Shown one piece after another: positions 57,108 through 64,000 of a DNA stretch of 64,000 nt. Location of the stretch: the NCBI GenBank assembly GCA_947650365.1, contig OX393552.1, positions 45,781,740-45,845,739 of the forward strand, given 5' to 3'. How positions within the stretch are numbered: the first letter of the stretch is position 1; the number at the start of each line of letters is the position of its first letter. The position numbers were made by a program, and so were the translations under genes. The notes under the pieces are model-generated. The model was not told where the DNA came from. It worked only from the letters and a program-made list of their open reading frames with translations, and searched no databases. The DNA comes from Chamaelirium japonicum (lineage: Eukaryota; Streptophyta; Magnoliopsida; Liliales; Melanthiaceae).

Positions 57108-57625
57108 TCTGGCGAGCGCTTTGTGGGTGTATCATTACTTCCCAGTGAATTATACTTTGTCTGGCGAGCGCTTTGTGGGTGTATTCCTATTTCTCAGCAA
57201 ATTGCAACCCAGTTGCCGTATATCTATAGCCTTTGCTACATCTGCAATGCGGAGGTGGAAACAATGGAGCATGTTTTATTTTATTACTGCTTGTATGCCA
57301 GAGCGGTGTGGTTTGGCCGGGTCAGGCCTATAGTTTAATATGGAGGGCCAACGACATACTTTCAAGCAGTGGATTTGCCGGTTCATGTTGTTGGAGAAGA
57401 CTAATAAATCATCTTTTAGCTACAAACCGATCATCCTTTAGAATATTTGGAAGGATAGGAACCGTTGGGTGTTTGATTGAGTGCTCCTGAGACAAGTCTT
57501 GATTATTATCACCTTCGTACGACTGCACCCAGCACTGGTGAAGAACCTACTTAGGAATCTGGAACACGACTTTCTCTGGCAAAGAAGAAATAAAAGGAAA
57601 GGAAATTCTGTAAAAATTCAGAGTT
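57108..57625 (+). pseudogene. L3: LINE zf-RVT relic
   Basis: Best-preserved copy of the relic: YSLCYICNAEVETMEHVLF, YYCLYARAVWFGRV is open in one frame, giving the CX2C...H...C zinc-ligand pattern of zf-RVT. Then IWKDRNRWVFD after a stop. Ends abruptly at cagagttt (57625), where the unit is replaced by unrelated sequence. Confidence 0.78.
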
Positions 57626-58857
57626 TAGGTTAGATATTAGGGTTAGGTTTCGGGTTTAGGTTAGGGGTAAGTGAATATTCGAAGATTTAGGTTTAAATTT
57701 ACCTCGAAATCATAATTCTCTACGTGTTATACTTTATTAAAATTTTGATCTCAAAAAATTATACATTTACATCTTTATTATTCTTTCTCGTACACACAGC
57801 CGCATATGGACAGAGTAAGTGTGGTGAGCACCAGCGGTGACGTAGCTTGGGGGCTCAGGTTAAGCACCCATAATGTGAATCTCTAAATTAGAAGAGCATG
57901 GATTGAGATGGAACTGAATCGTATGTGTTTTCAAAAGAAAAAATTTTAAAATAGCATTTATAATTTTACAAATGCATAGATTTGATGATATCGATTGTGC
58001 ATTTCAGAAAGAGAGATTTATAGTTTCTTAGAGTGTCAGATTGAAGAGCGAAACATAATACGAGATGTGGCAGTTTGGAGAGAGCACCAGGCTGTACAAT
58101 GTTATTGATTACGGTTACAGAGGAGGCAGCGACAACAGGAGGAGTGGCGAAGGCGACAGGAGGAGTGGCGACGGCGACATGAGGCTTGTCGATTACGACA
58201 TGAGGAGTGGTGTCGGTGACAGAAGGAGTGGCAACGATGACATGAGGAGTGGCGCCGACGACAATAGGAGTGGCGACGACGACATGAGTGGCGACGATGA
58301 TATGCTACAGGTGTTGAGGCTACAGAGAGCACATTTTGGCAATGAGGATCGCACCCCCCAAAAACCCCTGCAGATCCTCTCTCTCTTTTGGCTGGTGTTT
58401 GCTGTTGTTTCAGATCAGGTATTTTTTTCAGACCTTATTAGACCACTGCATTTCTCTCTCTCTTTTTCTCTTATCTACTTAGTGTAATATCATCATTCTT
58501 ATTTTATATAATAATATATTCGGAGGGTGAATTCTTAAATATCTAATTAAAACTTACCGATCCAATCCGATCGAATCCAAACCAATTTCAAATCAAAATT
58601 ATCGGATGCCGATCCGATGACTATCCGATCGAATCCAAACCAATTTCAAATCCAAAACACGCTAACTTATGATTTTTTAACGCTTAGACTCTAAATTAGT
58701 CAATCGAAGGATAAATTGTAAAAATATCTAATTATAACTTGCTCGCAAGTCCGAAATACGAAAAAAATCCAAGTATGAATTATCGGATGTCGATCCGATG
58801 ACGATCCGATAGAATCCAAACCAATTTCAAATCCAAAACACGCTAACTTATGCTTTT
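57626..58857. other. Unit-specific replacement segment upstream of A4
   Basis: Replaces the promoter, first exon and start of the intron found in the A3 and A5 units. It opens with degenerate telomere-like ttagggttaggtttcgggtt motifs (about 57636-57665), contains a 24-bp minisatellite (58126-58300) and a 74-bp direct repeat (58598-58671, 58778-58852; ttatcggatgycgatccgat), and then joins the A intron at about 58858. No transposon ends were identified. Confidence 0.7.
58126..58300. repeat. 24-bp minisatellite
   Basis: About seven units of ggaggagtggcgacggcgacatga type. Because 24 is a multiple of three, it keeps a 140-residue frame (58065-58487) open with Arg-Ser-Gly-Asp-Asp repeats. No other coding evidence. 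Confidence 0.85.
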
Positions 58858-59108
58858 GGTTTGATTCGACATGTCCAAAAGTGTCAAGTTTGCTTTTATT
58901 TATAGACTTCGAATGGACACATTACACATGATGTGTTTTTTCATAAAGGTGTGTTTCTTATCAGAATGCATATTTTTATAAATAAAAAATCTCTCTTATG
59001 AAAGAAGGCTCATATACGGATATGAATACGTCTTTACACCCTTGTATATGTTAAATGACCAAAATATCGTTTCCTTCAAAAAATTGACAAAAAACATGAT
59101 TTGATGCA

Positions 59109-59158
59109 CCCCTCTTTCTCTCTCTCTCTCTCACTCACTCTCTCTCTCTCTCTCTCTT
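59109..59158. repeat. Imperfect CT tract in the A4 intron
   Basis: CT repeat interrupted by CACTCA, position as in the other A introns. Confidence 0.9.
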
Positions 59159-59252
59159 AGTAGCCCAAAGATGGTCCGATCCAAGCCCACTTACATAAGA
59201 GGTAAATCACATCTTCTAACCTCTACAACTTGGTTATCCACCTTGGTCGCAG

Positions 59253-59461
59253 AAGTGACGACATGGGGCATAGATGAGTGGCCGGAGGTGGTAGGACTCA
59301 CCGCAGACGAAGCTGAGATGATCATCAAGGAGGATATGCCATCTGCTATCATCATAGTCCTGCCGTCGGGATCCGTAGTTTATCATGACCACAACGGCAA
59401 TCGTGTCCGGATCTTCATCGATAACAGTGGGAAGGTTCTGTATCCGCCTAGAAGAGGATAA
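59253..59461 (+). pseudogene. A4: potato-inhibitor-I-like exon, open but lacking a first exon
   Basis: Acceptor gtcgcag then AA GTG ACG ACA TGG, so the Trp lost in A1 and A2 is present. The domain is uninterrupted: WGIDEWPEVVGLTADEAEM, VLPSGSVVYHDHNGNRVRIF, NSGKVLYPPRRG, TAA 59459-59461. The P1-aligned residue is His with Asp at P1'. The signal-peptide exon expected 1.3 kb upstream is replaced by unrelated sequence, so no secreted product is predicted unless another exon is used. A recently orphaned exon rather than a decayed one. Confidence 0.75.
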
Positions 59462-60389
59462 ACAATTTCCCATTTGGTATCAAAGATATTAATGACTATC
59501 ATTTGCTATGTAATAAGTATGTCATGCAGCTTTCTTTATTGTTGAGACTATGCATGGTACATATACTATATTGTCCTAATCAGTATAAAAAAATGTTTGG
59601 ATTTGTCTTCCAACAACTAATAGTGTGAAATGTTTGGATTTGTTTTCAGTAATGGCCATATAAGCTGGCCCGGTACTGACTCGAACTCGAATTTTTGTAA
59701 TTCTTGCGTGTTTGGAATCAACCCTATTTCAAATCAGACAACCCAAAACCAACCCAAATCGCAAGAAAATATATTAAACTATATTAATTTTAAAAAATAT
59801 TACAATTAATTTTAAAAATTTATTGCATTCCCTACAAGCACAAGTTTACCACTCAATTTCTAACCAGTAGTTGCTGTCAAAAAAAAAAAAACCTAAGTAC
59901 TAAATTCCGAAGTAACCCCACCCGCCCCGAAACCCGGACCAGCCTCCTTAACCACGCATCTAGGACCAAATCTTAAGTGCTCTGACAGGAAAGAGGGGAG
60001 AATGGGGATTTTAGCCCTCCCAAGTAAGAGCCATACTTTCGACTTATAGAGACAAATTAACAATGTCTATAGAAATATGTCAAAACTTAGAATCGATTGT
60101 GAATCTAAAGTTTGTAAATTGGAAATACGACTATATTGTCCTAACATATGTTTGGTCATATAAAAGAGGGTATGTGGCCGTTTCCTAGGTCCGATCATTT
60201 TGAAATATTACATAAATACCCTAAAAAACAATATTGATACTATTTGGTCATATTTGGTAGTTAGTTTAGAAAGTGGTTCGGCGCCGTATTTATTTAGAAT
60301 TTTTTGTCCAATCTAGTTTAACACCCTATGTAAAATAACCAAAATATCGTTGCCTCCAAAAAATTCTAGAAAAACAAGGTTTGGTGTAC

Positions 60390-60454
<65 letters not shown>

Positions 60455-60637
60455 TTTAATTAAACTAAATCTAATAAACTCCCACATTGAGATAATCTGA
60501 ACAAATCGAACACCACAACCATCCAATGGAGTGTGCATCCGATGAGTGCAAACTTGTTGGGTTGCCTGCCATATGATGTCTGTAGTATTTGACCGTTAAA
60601 ACTTCCTAAAAAATTTGGTTATCCACGTTGGTCGTAG
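59462..60637. other. Spacer and relic intron between A4 and B4
   Basis: No gene. Homologous to 32201-33447 and 55333-56560, including a poly-A tract (about 59878) and a CT tract at 60392-60450. Confidence 0.7.
60392..60450. repeat. CT microsatellite before B4
   Basis: 59 bp pure CT. Confidence 0.95.
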
Positions 60638-60926
60638 AAACGAAGGGGGGGTCCAAAGTTGCGGGGTCAAAGGTTGTAGGACTCACCGCATAGGAGGCTG
60701 AGAAGACCATCAAGGCGGAAATGCCGGCGGCACCCAAAGTTGAGTGACCAGAGACGATAGAACACACCGTAGGCGGGGCAGAGACGATCATCAAGATGGA
60801 TATGCCAGATGTTCAATTCCAAGTCATCCCGCCGGGCACCTCTGTGACCATGGATTTCTAGAAAGGACTTGTTCGAATCTTCACTAATATCTCTGGGAAG
60901 GTTTTGAAGTCCCCTAGGGTTGGATT
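60638..60926 (+). pseudogene. B4: inhibitor pseudogene, terminal stop deleted
   Basis: Same partial-plus-full domain layout and the same TGA for Trp (60745-60747). A further TAG follows MDF (about 60859), and a deletion of about 50 bp just after the final PRVG-equivalent removes the normal stop. P1-aligned residue Met. The most degraded B copy. Confidence 0.8.
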
Positions 60927-61140
60927 GTTGAGACTATGTATGTTAGATATTGCTATATCATTTTCTATGGATTGATGTAGCACCTTCACCATATAGGGTG
61001 TACATATGCCCCACTTACTAATACCCACCCATGCCGATTCTAAGGCCCTGGCCGGGACGCCACCCTAAGCCCGTGGCTCACCCCGACACGATAAGCTGGA
61101 CTGGGGCTCGGCCAAGACTGAAATCATAATTGCTTGCAAG
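60927..61140. other. Spacer between B4 and L4
   Basis: Short non-coding stretch, homologous to the region after B3. Confidence 0.6.
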
Positions 61141-61705
61141 GTATTCTGGCGAGCTCTTTGTGGGTGTATCATTACTTCTCAGTGAATTATACTTTGTCTG
61201 ACGAGCACTTTGTGGGTGTATTCCTTACTTCTCAGCAAATTGCAACCCTGTTGCCATATATTTATAGCCTTTGCTCCGTCTGCAATGCGGAGGAGGAAAC
61301 AATGGAGCATGTCTTATTTTAGTACTGCTCGTATGCCAAAGTGGTGTGGTTTGGCCGGGTCAGGCCTACAGTTTAACATGGAGGGTCAACAACATACTTT
61401 CAAGCAGTGGATTTGCTGGTTCATGTTGTTGGAGAAAACTAATAAATCATCTTTTAGCTAAAAACTGATCATCCTTTAGAATATTTGGAAGGATAGGAAC
61501 CATTGGGTGTTTGACAGAGTGCTCCCGAGACCGGTCTTGATTCTTATCGCCTTCGTACGACTGCACCCAACACTGGTGAAGAACACACTATTAGGAATAT
61601 GGAACACGACTTTCTCTGGCAAAGAAGAAATAAAAGGAAAGGAAATTCTGTGAAAATTCAGAGTTTGGAATGTGTCTTCAGGGGTAGTACGAGCTTTAAT
61701 TTATA
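61141..61705 (+). pseudogene. L4: LINE zf-RVT relic
   Basis: Third copy of the relic (CNAEEETMEHVLF, YAKVVWFGRV, IWKDRNHWVFD readable across stops), with the same internal 57-bp repeat as L2 and L3. Confidence 0.7.
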
Positions 61706-62822
61706 GAAAGTCTGAGCCACTGTATCAAGCTTAGCCAACAGGAGCCTAAAGCACCATTTTTGGACCCAGCTAACAGGTGCACCCTCTGGCCCAATTCGAC
61801 AGAAGCTAGCCTATCCTAAAAGTAAGTCATCAAGGTATGTGCAAAATACGCCTCTAAACACCCAATCGCACATGCACCTCGACATGCATGTAGGTTCGTC
61901 TTCAATTATTTACCAAAAATGGCACCTTATCCGGTTTGATCCCAAAGACATCCCTCCTTGTTACTTACCCACTAACCACAAAGTCTCAACCTCTTTGTTG
62001 AAGGAATACCAACAAACTAATTTAAATATCAAACAATTTTGAAAATCTCCAACAAAAACTCGATCTCCGTAGCAACAAAATAATAATCATGGAATGTGTG
62101 AGCGGTCCCGGATAAAGAAATTGTTTAATTTAAAGGCATTTAAAATGCTGTGGACGGAAATGTCCTCCACAGTATTTCAAATTTTATTTTGCTTGCCACC
62201 TAACCAGCAAACATCCGAACCACAGAATTGTCGCCAAAGCTACTCGCCGCCATCGAACCAAACCTAACCCTAACCCTAAACCCAAGATTTATGGGCTATG
62301 GGATGAACCCTAGTCCTAGGATTTATAAACCTGACCCTAATCTTTACCTGGGATCGAATGGTTGCGGTTTCTCGTTGCCGCTGATCGCCGCCATTGCCTC
62401 GGCGGCAACGAGCCACTGCAACTTGTTGGGGTCGAGGTCAAGGTCGTCGAGCTCACTGGGGTTGAGCTCGCCGCTTGAAAGAGATGGGAGTAGGAGAGGC
62501 CAAGGGTAAAATTGGATTTCTGAAAGAAATCAGGGACCTATCGTTTGTTGAAATGTTTAGATGGCTTGGGCGTTCGAAAATTTATCTGTCAGGGATTAAT
62601 CACCCATTATCCCAAAAAAAAATCCCTTTTCTTGGCTCTTGCTAGGCAAGGCCGGCGAATCACTCGATGCCACAAGGCAGCATAATATTATAACACGATT
62701 TAAATAAATAACTATATCCATATATATAAATCACTGTATCAATATATAAATCACTGTATCAACATAAAAATCACTATATAAAGTAATGTAGAGGGGAAGT
62801 TTCGTAACCAAGGGCTTACACC
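61706..62822. other. Upstream region of A5
   Basis: Homologous to 52611-53681 throughout, including the telomere-like cctaaccctaaccctaaa (about 62262) and the palindromic stretch near 62130. No independent gene. Confidence 0.6.
62774..62783 (+). promoter_or_regulatory. TATA box of A5
   Basis: ctatataaag 49 bp before the ATG, identical in sequence and spacing to that of A3. Confidence 0.7.
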
Positions 62823-62928
62823 ATGAGACCCGCTGCAGCAAGTTCTTTTCGATTCCTTCTCTGTTTCCTCTCATTCTTCTTCGTCATTGTGATGGCAGAT
62901 GAGATCCAGCGATCGGTTCATCCTGAAA
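62823..62928 (+). CDS. A5: first (signal-peptide) exon of a further inhibitor gene, partial
   Basis: Encodes MRPAAASSFRFLLCFLSFFF, IVMADEIQRSVHPE and the first base of the next codon, then donor GTGAGT (62929-62934). Two residues differ from A3 (Ser for Arg at 7, Leu for Ile at 13), both compatible with a signal peptide. The inhibitor exon is expected beyond 64000, because the intron here is enlarged by an AT tract and a foldback sequence. Functional state cannot be judged from this window. Confidence 0.72.
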
Positions 62929-63387
62929 GTGAGTCACTGCACGTATTCCATTCCCGTAACTCCATTTCACCGTTAGATTCTGATTTCAAGACCATCTGGT
63001 GGCCTATAATAACCACAATCCTTCAAGTCCTGTGACAGTGTTAATATTGACTTTTAGGTAGATTCGGAAGTGGATCCATATAGGATCCAATAAATTACTT
63101 GGACGGAATTCGACTCCACTCCATTTGGTGTTCGACCGGCTTCCCATGTCGGAAATATGGAATGAGAAATTAGGTTTTGAGGAACATATTGTATATGCTT
63201 TCTTTAAATCAAGTGGGATTTGTTTCCACTCGAATTGAGTTTGCAAACCCGAAGAGCTTTTGTTGACATTGAAACTTTCTAAAAGTTATAGAGGGAGAGT
63301 AACCACCAATTTATGAGCAATTTGGATTAATTCGATGTGTTCAGAAATGTGAAGTCTGTCTTATCTAGACTTCGAATGAGCACATTA

Positions 63388-64000
<613 letters not shown>

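Noticed and set aside
58065..58487. 140-residue Arg-Ser-Gly-Asp repeat protein
   Set aside because: The frame is held open by a 24-bp minisatellite; the rest is unrelated low-complexity sequence.

Overview
The window is nuclear DNA of a flowering plant. The reasons are nested LTR retrotransposons of the plant Ty1/copia and Ty3/gypsy (Tat-type, dual RNase H) groups, a Harbinger-like MITE, long CT microsatellites, and a small intron-containing gene family of the plant potato-inhibitor-I type (serine protease inhibitors related to barley CI-2). The species cannot be read from the sequence. Roughly three quarters of the window is transposon-derived. Nothing prokaryotic is present.

Layout. 1-5326: 3' part of a copia element (polyprotein with one stop, then its 3' LTR). 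5327-6493: remnant of another, gypsy-like LTR. 6494-8120: 3' fragment of a second copia element with its LTR, headed by a 78-bp inverted repeat. 8198-11775: a 3.6-kb solo LTR with a perfect 5-bp target duplication (ATAAC). 11041-14884 and 14885-16598 plus 30530-32673: two direct copies of a segment that starts inside that solo LTR and ends at a poly-A tract, each carrying one inhibitor exon. 16599-30529: a Tat-type gypsy element (target duplication AATAA) sitting inside the second copy. It has an extra 5' LTR, a spliced antisense gene with its own TATA box, and LTRs full of G and C homopolymers. 33938-51731: a decayed copia element on the minus strand. It is split by 37231-47670, another minus-strand copia element with an intact 1,322-residue polyprotein and target duplication GTTTC. 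51732-64000: the clean part of the tandem inhibitor array.

The host signal is the array itself. Its unit is gene A (signal-peptide exon, about 1.3-kb intron, inhibitor exon), spacer, gene B (a related inhibitor, always broken), a LINE zinc-finger relic, then the promoter of the next gene A. Four A inhibitor exons (A1-A4), one further A first exon (A5, running off the window) and three B pseudogenes (B2-B4) are present. Only A3 (53682-55332) is complete: TATA box, secretory exon, phase-matched splice sites and an uninterrupted inhibitor domain. By alignment to CI-2, the residue at the reactive-site P1 position differs between copies: Asp in A1 and A3, His in A2 and A4, Lys or Met in B. This suggests a diversifying secreted inhibitor cluster that retrotransposons have been breaking up.
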